This document shows, piece by piece, positions 25,548 to 33,500 of a DNA stretch of 64,000 nucleotides. Position 1 is the stretch's first letter. The number at the start of each line of letters is the position of its first letter. The position numbers and the translations under genes are program-made. The notes under the pieces are model-generated. The model ran no database searches and was not told the origin of the DNA. It saw only the letters and a program-made list of their open reading frames with translations. Origin of the DNA: Actinoallomurus sp963736325 (lineage in GTDB: Bacteria > Actinomycetota > Actinomycetes > Streptosporangiales > Streptosporangiaceae); NCBI GenBank assembly GCA_963736325.1, contig CAVTOG010000009.1, positions 1,322,768 to 1,386,767 on the forward strand. The letters run 5' to 3'.

Positions 25548-25908
25548 GGTTTTCCTCGTTTCGCGCTGGTTTGGGTATATATAGAGCGGCACTGTAGTCC
25601 TCTTGGGTAGCCCTCACCAAAAGGTCCGGCGCAGAAGACATCGCAGGTCACCGCGATCGCGCCATGACAGCAATCATTGCCGGGCAGTAAAGAATCGCCG
25701 ATCGACGCCTTGACAGAAGTTGACCAGAGGGTGCTTTTCATGCGTGATCCGGCACCTCGCGCACCGGCTCTCCCTGTGGTCCCACGGCCCTCGCTCGCCT
25801 CGGAAATCCCCCGTCCGCGCCCATGAGAGCCCGCGCTTTTTCATAACCTGAGCGTGCCTTTCAGGATTGTCAGGCACAGTTTGACCGAGGTCTTTGATCG
25901 GGGGGCTG
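25548..25908. other. Divergent intergenic region
   Basis: The 361 bases between the divergent VWA gene and the phosphatase gene presumably carry both promoters. I see no reading frame with support, no repeat and no clear operator. Confidence 0.4.
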
Positions 25909-26898
25909 ATGACCGACGTTGTGACCGTCGCGGACGAAACGCCGGTTCGTCCGGCACGTGGCCGGAAGGGGACGCGCGTGCTCGTCTGGGCCCTGGTGGG
26001 CTGCTGGCTCGCGTGGGCGGTCCTGCGTCTCGCCGGCGCCGACCGGATCCCCGCGCTCGCGAAGGTGTTCGTCCCGGCCGTGGCGCTCACCCCGTACGTC
26101 GCCGCCGGCGTGGTGATCCCGGTGGCGCTGGCCGCGCTGACCCGCGACCGGGCGGCGCTCGGCATCGCGCTCGCCGTGACAGTCCTGTTCGCCGTCATCG
26201 TGCTGCCCAGGGCGTTCGCGAGCGGGCAGCCGCACGCGAACGGCCCGCGCCTGCGGATCCTCACCGCCAACCTGCGGTTCGGCGCCGCCGGCGACGCCTC
26301 GCTCGTCGACCTCGTACGCCGCACGGGCGCCGACGTGCTCAGCGTGCAGGAGTTCACGCCCGAGGCGGCGGAGCGTCTCGACGCCGCCGGCATCGAGCGG
26401 CTCCTCCCGTACCGGGCGATCGATCCCCACTACGGCCCCGAAGGCAGCGGGCTGTACGCCCGTTACCCCCTCACACCGGTCCAGGAGAACTCCTCCACGA
26501 CCTTCGCCATGCCGACCGCCACCCTCGCCGTTCCCGGCAGCGCCCCCGTACGCCTGACGGCGGCGCACCCGCCGGCGCCACTCGGCCCCGACGCGGCGAA
26601 GTGGCGTCACGACATGGCGCAGATCCCGCGCCCCACCCCGCACGGCCAGGTCGGCATCGTCGCGGGCGACTTCAACGCCTCGCTCGACAGCGCCCCGCTG
26701 CGCGGGCTGATCCGCAAGGGCTTCACCGACGCCGCCGACGCGGCAGGGAAGGGCCTCGTGCCGACGTTCCGCCCGTGGCCGCCGATCACGATCGACCACG
26801 TGCTCGCCGACCGGCGCTGCGCCGTCGAGCACGTGAAGGTCTACCTTCAGCCCGCCAGCGACCACCGGGCCCTCTTCGCGGTGCTCCGGCTCCCCTGA
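25909..26898 (+). CDS. Membrane-anchored endonuclease/exonuclease/phosphatase family protein
   Basis: 329 residues from the ATG at 25909 (GGGGGG upstream). Three N-terminal hydrophobic segments (about 25-105) anchor an EEP-fold domain. Catalytic blocks are ILTANLRFG (Asn), VLSVQEFTPE (metal-binding Glu), VGIVAGDFNAS (Asp/Asn), TIDHVLAD, and SDHRALFAVL (catalytic His) at the C-terminus. The EEP domain faces outside if topology follows the usual pattern. Members hydrolyse phosphodiesters in DNA, RNA, inositol phosphates or phospholipids; the substrate is open. The rRNA methyltransferase gene follows after 19 bp and may be co-transcribed. Confidence 0.85.
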   Translation: MTDVVTVADETPVRPARGRKGTRVLVWALVGCWLAWAVLRLAGADRIPALAKVFVPAVALTPYVAAGVVIPVALAALTRDRAALGIALAVTVLFAVIVLPRAFASGQPHANGPRLRILTANLRFGAAGDASLVDLVRRTGADVLSVQEFTPEAAERLDAAGIERLLPYRAIDPHYGPEGSGLYARYPLTPVQENSSTTFAMPTATLAVPGSAPVRLTAAHPPAPLGPDAAKWRHDMAQIPRPTPHGQVGIVAGDFNASLDSAPLRGLIRKGFTDAADAAGKGLVPTFRPWPPITIDHVLADRRCAVEHVKVYLQPASDHRALFAVLRLP

Positions 26899-26917
26899 GG
26901 CCGCGATACTGAAGGCC

Positions 26918-27727
26918 ATGGCCAGACTGATCCCCGTCGCCGACCCCGCCGACCCGCGCCTCGCCGACTACACACGCCTCCGCGACGTGAACCTCCGCAA
27001 GAGCCTGGAGGCCGAGCACGGCCTCTTCATGGCCGAAGGAGAAAAGGTCATCCGGCGGGCGATCCTGGCCGGATACCCCGTGCGCTCCCTGCTGATGGCG
27101 CGGCGCTGGGCCGAGCCCCTCTCCGACGTGCTCGGCGACGCCACCGTCTACGTGGTCGACGACGAGGTGGCCGAAGCCGTCACCGGGTTCGCCGTGCACC
27201 GTGGCGCCCTCGCGTCGATGGAACGCCGGGTGCTCCCGCCCGTCGCCGAGGTCCTCGCCCGCCCACGCCGGATCCTCGTCCTGGAGGACCTGGTCGACCA
27301 CGGCAACGTCGGAGCCGTCTTCCGCTGCGCCGCCGCGCTCGGCGTCGAGGCCGTGATCCTGTCGCCCCGCTGCGCCGACCCGCTCTACCGGCGGTCCGTG
27401 AAGGTCTCCATGGGCGCCGTCTTCGCCATCCCGTACGCCCGGATGGACAACTGGCACGACGGCCTGCGGGAGCTGCGTGCCGACGGTTTCACCCTGCTGG
27501 CCCTCACACCGGACCAGTCGGCCACACCTCTTTACAAGGCGCCGCTCGGCGAGCGCGTCGCGCTGATGCTCGGCGCGGAGGGCGACGGCCTGTCCTCACG
27601 CTGGCTGGACGAGGCCGACCACCCGGTCTGCATCCCGATGAGCGCGGGCGCGATGGACCTCGGCGTCGACTCTCTCAACGTGGTCGCGGCGGCGGCCATC
27701 GCCTGCCACGACCTGATGCGGGCCTGA
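26918..27727 (+). CDS. SpoU/TrmH family RNA 2'-O-methyltransferase
   Basis: A 269-residue SPOUT methyltransferase. The three family motifs are clear: motif 1 LEDLVDHGNVGAVFR, motif 2 LMLGAEGDGLS, and motif 3 IPMSAGAMDLGVDSLNVV, forming the SAM-binding trefoil knot. An N-terminal substrate-binding domain (LRKSLEAEHGLFMAEGEKVIRRA) is like that of RlmB/TsnR-type enzymes. It methylates a ribose in rRNA or tRNA; the target cannot be assigned. It follows the EEP gene by 19 bp. Confidence 0.93.
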   Translation: MARLIPVADPADPRLADYTRLRDVNLRKSLEAEHGLFMAEGEKVIRRAILAGYPVRSLLMARRWAEPLSDVLGDATVYVVDDEVAEAVTGFAVHRGALASMERRVLPPVAEVLARPRRILVLEDLVDHGNVGAVFRCAAALGVEAVILSPRCADPLYRRSVKVSMGAVFAIPYARMDNWHDGLRELRADGFTLLALTPDQSATPLYKAPLGERVALMLGAEGDGLSSRWLDEADHPVCIPMSAGAMDLGVDSLNVVAAAAIACHDLMRA

Positions 27728-27734
27728 CCCGGAC

Positions 27735-28763
27735 TCAGTGGGCGCGCTTCTGGCCGTTCGGCCTGCGGTGCGTGCCCTTCGGCCGTACGTCCTTGACGTT
27801 CGTCCTGCCGAGACGGAACTGGGTCAGCAGGAGGAAGAACGCCACCAGCAGCGCGGCCAGCCACGCGGCCTGAGTGCTGGCCAGCTCGCCGAAGCTCAGC
27901 TGGTCCGACTTCTCGGCGGTGCTCCGCATCGAGGGGGCGTCATCGGTCTGTATGACGGGGGCCGTCGGGTCCGCGGCGGTCGTGGGCGCCTGCTGAGGCG
28001 CGATCGACGGCAGCACCGGCGAGTTCGTGCCCGGCGTCACACCACCGGTCGGCAGGTTGTTGATCGGCCCCGGCTGCGAGACGCCACCGGAAGTCGACCC
28101 GCCGCCCGCCGGGTGCGAGGGCGCCGGCTTCCTCTTCACCACTATCGAGACCGTGCCGGGTAGCGGTGCCGTGGTCAGATTCTGCACGTCGAGGTCCACC
28201 TTCACGACGATCTTTCCGCCGGTCAGGGCCGTGGGAACGGTGACGTCGACCACGAACTTCTTGGCAGCCTTGAGGTCGTAGGGCAGATCGTATCCGTGCT
28301 TGCTGTTGCTCTCCCAGACAGCCTTCGTCCCTCGGGACGCACTCAAGGTCAGCCCGACGTTCTGTGCGACGAAACCCTCCGTCGGCGTGACCGTGAGAAC
28401 CAGCGAGTGGGTCGAACCCGCGGTCAGCGTCTTGGGCGGCTTCACAAAGGCCGCCGCAAGGGTGGGTTGACCGTCGGACGGGCTCGGGCTCGGGCTCGGG
28501 GAGCCGCCCGTCGGTTTGCCGGACGTCCCGGTGGACGACCCCGTCGGGGTCGGCGTGGCGGTCGAACTCGGAGCCGACCCCGACGGGGTCGGCGTGGCGG
28601 ATGGGGTCGGCGTGGCCGATGGAGTCGGAGTCGGCGAGGCCTCCGTGCTCGTGGGGGCGGGCGTCGGACTGGCCGCGATCGCTGCGGGGATGATGCCGCC
28701 CATGATCACGACACCGGTTCCAACGCAGATGACCAGCGGGTTTCGTACCGATCGTGCGGACAC
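27735..28763 (-). CDS. Secreted, C-terminally membrane-anchored surface protein
   Basis: 342 residues from the GTG at 28763, with GGAGG 8 bases upstream. A signal peptide (IMGGIIPAAIAAS) leads into a Ser/Thr/Pro repeat stalk rich in SATPTPSATPTP, then a beta-sandwich-like region (about 115-215: AAFVKPPKTLTAGSTHSLVLTV..., suggesting an Ig-like fold), a second Pro-rich linker, a C-terminal transmembrane helix (AAWLAALLVAFFLLL) and a basic tail. It is a cell-surface protein of unknown function, possibly glycosylated on the stalk. It converges on the methyltransferase gene with 7 bp between stop codons. Confidence 0.75.
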   Translation of the reverse strand: MSARSVRNPLVICVGTGVVIMGGIIPAAIAASPTPAPTSTEASPTPTPSATPTPSATPTPSGSAPSSTATPTPTGSSTGTSGKPTGGSPSPSPSPSDGQPTLAAAFVKPPKTLTAGSTHSLVLTVTPTEGFVAQNVGLTLSASRGTKAVWESNSKHGYDLPYDLKAAKKFVVDVTVPTALTGGKIVVKVDLDVQNLTTAPLPGTVSIVVKRKPAPSHPAGGGSTSGGVSQPGPINNLPTGGVTPGTNSPVLPSIAPQQAPTTAADPTAPVIQTDDAPSMRSTAEKSDQLSFGELASTQAAWLAALLVAFFLLLTQFRLGRTNVKDVRPKGTHRRPNGQKRAH

Positions 28764-28894
28764 CGCCCATAACCTCCAAAACGCATCGCCGCTGACGCTT
28801 CACCCGGGTTTACCCCAAGAGTCAGGTAAGAATCATGCGATCACGTCACGGCCGATCTATCAACCGTCCTAGAGGAGTTATACCGCAGTAATCG

Positions 28895-29263
28895 TTAGAT
28901 GTTCTCTTCGCGAAGCTCAGCGACCTCGTCGCGCGGGGCCCAGGATTGGTAGACGCCAAGGTCGACCTGTTCCAGGCCCAGCGAGGCCGCGACGGGCCCG
29001 CGACCGCCCGTGTATTCCAGGCGGATCCAGGCCTCGTGCTCGCCGATCACCATGAACGGCTCGCCCCGCCACGTGCAGCGCGTGCGGACGTAGCGCAGGC
29101 TCTCCACCTGCTCCTCCGCGACGATCTGGAGGAACCGGCCGGGGCGTACCTCTTCGAAGCCCTCGGCCGTCGCGGTCGTATAGAGGCGCACCTCGCCGTC
29201 CACACCAGGGACCGCGTCGTACTCGGCGTCACGCCAGCGCGCGACGTAGCCATCCCTGATCAT
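28895..29263 (-). CDS. Small protein translationally coupled to the SseB-repeat gene
   Basis: 122 residues from the ATG at 29263, which overlaps the preceding stop in ATGA, so translation is coupled. It is a soluble, mixed alpha/beta protein (MIRDGYVARWRDAEYDAVPG...) with no signal peptide or membrane segment. I do not recognise a family. Coupling implies it works with, or protects against, the 868-residue protein upstream. An immunity-protein role is speculation. Confidence 0.7.
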   Translation of the reverse strand: MIRDGYVARWRDAEYDAVPGVDGEVRLYTTATAEGFEEVRPGRFLQIVAEEQVESLRYVRTRCTWRGEPFMVIGEHEAWIRLEYTGGRGPVAASLGLEQVDLGVYQSWAPRDEVAELREENI

Positions 29264-31866
29264 TCCGAGTCCCCCCAGAGCATCCGGTCCGCGTCGTAGC
29301 GGGCGATGAAGCGCTCGGAGCCGTCGGCGCCGATGGCGTACATCTCCGAGCCGTGCGGCACGCGCAGGCTGTCCACCTTGTATTCGCGGATGCTGCCGGC
29401 ACCGCCCGGTGAGAAGCCGTCGCCGCCGAACGGCGAGGCCTCCACGACCCAGCCGCTCTCGCCCCACGCCGCCAGGGACTCCTCGGTCTGGCCGCCGAAC
29501 GGGACGCGGTAGAGCTCGGCACGGAACGCCGGCCACCGGATGACGTGCACGTCGGTGTCGTCGGCGGCGAATGGCGAGCCCTCGCGCAACAGCCCGAGGG
29601 ACTCGTACAGCCGCACCGGAGTGCCGAGGTCGACGACGTCCTGGACGCGGTGGACGAACCCGGCGACCCGGTCATAGGACTGCTCCAGGTACCAGCGCAC
29701 CTGGTCGTGCGGGACGACCTTCTGCATGATCGTCCACGCGCCGAGGCGAGGGCCCGGCGGCGCGGGAGGCTCCTGTCGCGGCGCCGCGTGCGCCCCCTGG
29801 ACGCCCTGCGGCTGCGATGTCTCGGCCGGTGGCGGCGCCTGCTCGGCGGGGAGCGGAACCTGCTCGCGCGGCTTGTCGACGATCGAGCCGACCAGCGTAC
29901 GGATCTGCTCCCCGGTCAGGGACACCTCGATGGGGGTGCCGGGGTTCACCGACACGGACCAGTCCGGCTCGGGCCAGGCCGTGAGCAGGTCGGCGAAGGT
30001 CGGCATCACGAATCCGGTCGTGCCGACCGCGGCCTTCATCCAGTCGAAGGAGGTGAAGGCCAGCACCGACGGGCGGCCGCGCACCGGCACCGCCGACCAC
30101 GGGAACGACGGGTCGCCGGGCGGCGTCTGCACCGCCGGCGGTGTACGGCTCCAGACCGGCAGGAAGACCGCGGTGTCCAGGAGCACCTTCACGAGCATTT
30201 CGCCGTCGGTACGCGTGTCGAACATCTGCCGCTCGGCGTCGCTCTGCGCCGGGAAGTCGCTCGCCAGCCGCGCGGCCACCTCGGCGTCCACCTGGTGCGA
30301 GATCGCCACGATCCGGTCACCGGGGACCGAGCCGCCGATCGCGGTGCCGCCGTTGACGACCAGGTCCCACGACGCGTCGGGCCAGAACCGCAGGACCTTC
30401 GCGAGATCGGACAGGACGAACGGGTGCCCGCCCATCGCGTCGCGCATCCGGCCGGGTCCGGTGAAGACCGGCACGCTCCGGTGCCCGCCGGACTCCTCGG
30501 TGTACCACTGGAAGCCGGGACGGCCCGGACCCAGCATCAGGTCTCCGCCCTCGACCATCGGCACCCAGATCTGCCGGACGCCGAGCAGCACGCGCAGGAA
30601 CGACTCGCGGTCGCCGCGCATGGCCGCCTCGTGCAGCGTCCGCTCTTCCTCGTCGAGCGGCGTGAACGCCGAGTCCGGGGTGATGTGCAGCATGACCGGC
30701 GTCTCGTCGGCCGTGGGGCGCTGCTGGGCCGGCGCGCTCTCGGGGGCCGGAGCCGGAGGGATGGCCTCCGCCGGCGGAGCGTCCTGCCGGGGCGCCGCGG
30801 GCGGGAAGCCCTCCTGCGGCGCGGCCGGGAAGCTCTCCTGCGGAGCCGCGGGCGGGAAACCTTCCGGCGGGCCGCCGTGCGCCGGCGTCGCCGGGATGCC
30901 GTCGAGCACCGTCGGGAAGCCCCCGGAGTCGTCGGACGGCGCCTGCGGCAGGCCGCTGTGCCCCGGAAGAGGCTGCGGGCCGTCTCCCACCGGCGGCAGG
31001 CCGTCCTGGCCCGGAAGCGGCGGCGCGCCCTCTGCGGGCGGCGGACCGGAGCGGTTCGGAAGCGGCGGCGCGCCCTCCGCGGGCGGCGGACCGGAGCGGT
31101 TCGGAAGCGGCGGCGCGCCCTCCGCGGGCGGTGGGCCAGAGCGGTTCGGAAGCGGCGGTACGCCCTCCGCGCCGGGCGGCGGAACCGGTGCCGGGGGAAG
31201 GCCGTTCTGCCCGAGCGAGGGCGGCAGGCCGTTCTGCTCGGGGCCCGTGGGCATGCCCTCGCGGAACGGCGGCGGGGCCGCCTCACCGGGCCCGCGGCCC
31301 GCGGGCTCGGACTGCGCGGGGTCGCGCACCGTCGCCTCGTGCAGCGGCGAGGTCTCCAGCGGGTGGGCGTCCGGGGCCACCGGGAAGCTCTGGGCCGGCC
31401 CGGCGTCCTGAAGGCTCAGGGGATTCGGGACGGCCTCGGGGGTCTGGGCGGGCGCGGTACCCGTCGCCGAGCCCGCGCCGGACGTCAGCTGCTCCACGAA
31501 CCAGGCCGGCAGGTACCCCTCGATCGGCAGCCCCGAGTTGATCGCGAGCCACCACTCCGGGTCGGGCCAGGACTGCGCCATGCCGCCCAGCGTGATCCGC
31601 AGGAAGTGCTCGTACGCCGGGCCGAGGCACGTGCGCGCGGCTTCGGCCGAGGTGTACGCCAGCAGGTGCGTACGCCCCTCACGCGTGCTCGTCGGCCAGG
31701 TGAAGTTCGACTGGTTCGCGATCACCGAGTCGGCCTCGCCCGGAGGTAGCGGGACGAATAGTTCCGCTCCGCTCACGAGAGCGAAGTAAGTGTCCTGGTC
31801 ACCGTCGCGCAGCGCGTCGCGGAGTTGCTGCTCGAGTTGGTTCGCGGGCTCCCATACGTCGGTCAA
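29260..31866 (-). CDS. SseB-domain repeat protein with Pro-rich linker
   Basis: About 868 residues. The TTG at 31866, eight bases after GGGGGG, is the preferred start; a GTG at 31875 or one at 31905 is possible. Three SseB-like domains are visible, each with the pattern ELFVPLP or IWVPMVE, then a Phe-Trp/Tyr-Thr block, LLAYTS/VLAFTS, and a WPDP-W-L-IN-G-PIEG end (about 10-130, 405-540, 555-680). Between the first and second is a Pro-rich linker of more than 200 residues containing three 15-residue repeats. The C-terminal 150 residues form a separate domain I cannot name. SseB domains occur in actinomycete proteins linked to secretion and in polymorphic toxin contexts; the role here is unknown. 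Confidence 0.75.
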   Translation of the reverse strand: MTDVWEPANQLEQQLRDALRDGDQDTYFALVSGAELFVPLPPGEADSVIANQSNFTWPTSTREGRTHLLAYTSAEAARTCLGPAYEHFLRITLGGMAQSWPDPEWWLAINSGLPIEGYLPAWFVEQLTSGAGSATGTAPAQTPEAVPNPLSLQDAGPAQSFPVAPDAHPLETSPLHEATVRDPAQSEPAGRGPGEAAPPPFREGMPTGPEQNGLPPSLGQNGLPPAPVPPPGAEGVPPLPNRSGPPPAEGAPPLPNRSGPPPAEGAPPLPNRSGPPPAEGAPPLPGQDGLPPVGDGPQPLPGHSGLPQAPSDDSGGFPTVLDGIPATPAHGGPPEGFPPAAPQESFPAAPQEGFPPAAPRQDAPPAEAIPPAPAPESAPAQQRPTADETPVMLHITPDSAFTPLDEEERTLHEAAMRGDRESFLRVLLGVRQIWVPMVEGGDLMLGPGRPGFQWYTEESGGHRSVPVFTGPGRMRDAMGGHPFVLSDLAKVLRFWPDASWDLVVNGGTAIGGSVPGDRIVAISHQVDAEVAARLASDFPAQSDAERQMFDTRTDGEMLVKVLLDTAVFLPVWSRTPPAVQTPPGDPSFPWSAVPVRGRPSVLAFTSFDWMKAAVGTTGFVMPTFADLLTAWPEPDWSVSVNPGTPIEVSLTGEQIRTLVGSIVDKPREQVPLPAEQAPPPAETSQPQGVQGAHAAPRQEPPAPPGPRLGAWTIMQKVVPHDQVRWYLEQSYDRVAGFVHRVQDVVDLGTPVRLYESLGLLREGSPFAADDTDVHVIRWPAFRAELYRVPFGGQTEESLAAWGESGWVVEASPFGGDGFSPGGAGSIREYKVDSLRVPHGSEMYAIGADGSERFIARYDADRMLWGDSE
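31018..31170 (-). repeat. Three 45-bp tandem repeats in the Pro-rich linker
   Basis: Units at about 31051, 31096 and 31141 are nearly identical and encode GAPPLPNRSGPPPAE. The reading frame is kept, so the linker can expand or contract. Confidence 0.8.
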
Positions 31867-32021
31867 TGTCGCCACCCCCCGGAAGCTCGATACGGAGGCG
31901 TCCACCGTACCCGGATGAAACCGGCGGTGCGGTGGAGTATGCGGACTCGAACGTCACACGTGGACGCTCAGCGGGCATCGGGGGTGACGACATGGTCATC
32001 CTGTGCGACGAACGGTCGGTT

Positions 32022-33275
32022 TCAGGCCGCGAGCCGCCGCAAAGCCTCCAAGAGACGATCGATGTGTTCGTCGGTGGTCCCGATGCCGAAACTTGCCCGT
32101 AGTGCCGTTCCCGAGCCATTCGTGCAGTCACCTGCACCCTCTCCGAGTAGCCGCTGCACGAGCGGGTGCGCGCAGAACTTCCCATCACGTACGCCGATGC
32201 CGTACCGGTCCGACAGTTCGGTGGCGACGTCGCGGGCCGTACGGCCGTCGACGACGAACGACACGATGCCCACGCGCGGGCTCCGATCTCCCCAGAGTGA
32301 GAGTTCGCGCACACCTGGGATGGCGGCGAGTCCCGACCGTAGCCGGTGCAGGAGGCGCTCCTCTTCGGCGACGAGCGCCTCCCAGTCCGTGAGGGCCTCG
32401 CACGCGGCGGCGAGCGCCACGACGCCGAGGACGTTCGGGGTGCCGGCCTCGTGGCGCTGCTCCGGGTCGGCCGACCACGTGACCTCCTCGCCGACGACGG
32501 CGGTCGCGCCCCCGCCCAGCAGGTACGGCTCGGCGGCGCGCAGCCAGTCCGCCCTTCCGACCAGGCAGCCGGCCCCGAACGGCGCGTACAGCTTGTGGCC
32601 GGAGAAGGCGACGTAGTCCACGTCCAGCGCGGCCATGTCGAGCTTGCGGTGCGGGACGAGCTGTGCGGCGTCGACGGCGATACGGGCGCCGTTCTCACGC
32701 GCGACGCGGGCGAGCGCGGCGACGGGCCACAGCTCGCCGGTGACGTTGGAGGCCGCGGTGACGACGAGCAGGCGCGGCCCGGACGGCGCCTCGCGCAGGG
32801 CCAGCGCCGCGGCGGAGGCCGCGTCGTCGGGGGATTCGGGGGCCGGCAGGCGTACGACGTTCGCGCCGCGCTCCCAGGGCAGCAGGCTCGCGTGGTGCTC
32901 GGTCTCGAAGACCACGACGGTCGCGCCGCGCGGCAGCGCGTGCGCGAGGAGATTCATGGCGTCGGTGGTGTTGCGGGTGAACACGACGGCGTCACGCCGC
33001 CACGCGCCGACGAACTCCCGCACCGTCTTCCGCGCGAGCTCGTACCGCTCGGTCGTGACCTGGGAGGCGTACCCGGCGCCCCGGTGCACGCTGCTGTAGT
33101 ACGGCAGCGCCGTGTCGAGGGCCGTGCGCACGGCCTCGAGACAGGGCGCGCTCGCCGCGTAGTCGAGGTTCGCGTACGTGACGGTGCGGCCGTCCGCGAG
33201 GGGGACGGGGGCGTCCGCGCCGATCACGCGAGGCGCGGCGGACGGAAGTGAAGCGAAATCGATGACAGCGGACAC
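32022..33275 (-). CDS. Class V aminotransferase, cysteine desulfurase-like
   Basis: 417 residues from the GTG at 33275 (GGAGG 8 bases upstream), which places a long structured leader before it. It is a PLP fold-type-I enzyme of the NifS/SufS/CsdA group: NLDYAASAPCLEAVR at the N-terminus, HHASLLPWE, VDAAQLVPH (PLP-binding Asp and Gln), and the Schiff-base lysine in AFSGHKLYAPFG. The usual desulfurase cysteine loop is replaced by a segment around GVRDGKFCAHPLVQRLLG, so the chemistry may be desulfuration or a related lyase reaction. A SAM-IV type riboswitch precedes it, which links the enzyme to sulfur amino acid metabolism. Confidence 0.87.
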   Translation of the reverse strand: MSAVIDFASLPSAAPRVIGADAPVPLADGRTVTYANLDYAASAPCLEAVRTALDTALPYYSSVHRGAGYASQVTTERYELARKTVREFVGAWRRDAVVFTRNTTDAMNLLAHALPRGATVVVFETEHHASLLPWERGANVVRLPAPESPDDAASAAALALREAPSGPRLLVVTAASNVTGELWPVAALARVARENGARIAVDAAQLVPHRKLDMAALDVDYVAFSGHKLYAPFGAGCLVGRADWLRAAEPYLLGGGATAVVGEEVTWSADPEQRHEAGTPNVLGVVALAAACEALTDWEALVAEEERLLHRLRSGLAAIPGVRELSLWGDRSPRVGIVSFVVDGRTARDVATELSDRYGIGVRDGKFCAHPLVQRLLGEGAGDCTNGSGTALRASFGIGTTDEHIDRLLEALRRLAA

Positions 33276-33319
33276 GGCCAGTCCTCCAGCGGGACCAGGG
33301 ATCCCGCGAGGGATCCGCG

Positions 33320-33430
33320 CTTGCCCGGCACACCTCGCACCGGGCCGGGTCATCACCCGGGGCACCCCGCCACGGACGGAGGGTTGCCGATCAGCTAGCC
33401 GGGGCTTGTCGCTGATACTCGTGACCTGAG
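33320..33430 (-). promoter_or_regulatory. SAM-IV type (SAM-I/IV) riboswitch
   Basis: On the minus strand the leader reads GGTCACGAGTATCAGCG, CAAGCCCCGGCTAGCTGATC, GGCAACCCTCCGTCCGTGG, CGGGGTGCCCCGGGTGATGA and CC in order. This is the core of the actinomycete SAM-IV aptamer: closing helix GGTCA...TGACC, the SAM-binding internal loop with GGCAACCCTCC, and the GGGGTGCCCCGGGTGA helix. A GC-rich 3' extension and an expression platform near the GGAGG at about 33283 follow. High SAM would be expected to repress the aminotransferase gene. Recognised from the class consensus; not computed. Confidence 0.85.
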
Positions 33431-33463
33431 GGAGAGTATAGGACACTCATCCCGGTATGCATG

Positions 33464-33496
33464 CCGCCCGCCGAGCATGCTCGGCGGGCGGTTTTT
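33464..33496. terminator. Hairpin with T-tract downstream of the PBP gene
   Basis: A perfect 13-bp stem (CCGCCCGCCGAGC with its complement, 2 unpaired bases) followed by TTTTT on the plus strand. It lies between the stop codon of the PBP gene (minus strand, 33501) and the riboswitch. The U-tract would serve plus-strand transcription, so on the minus strand it acts as a stem-only terminator or blocks antisense transcription. Confidence 0.65.
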
Positions 33497-33500
33497 GCGT

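Noticed and set aside
29545..31749. A 734-codon open frame on the plus strand
   Set aside because: Antisense shadow of the SseB-repeat gene. Composition is Arg/Gly rich and no start signal or family was seen.
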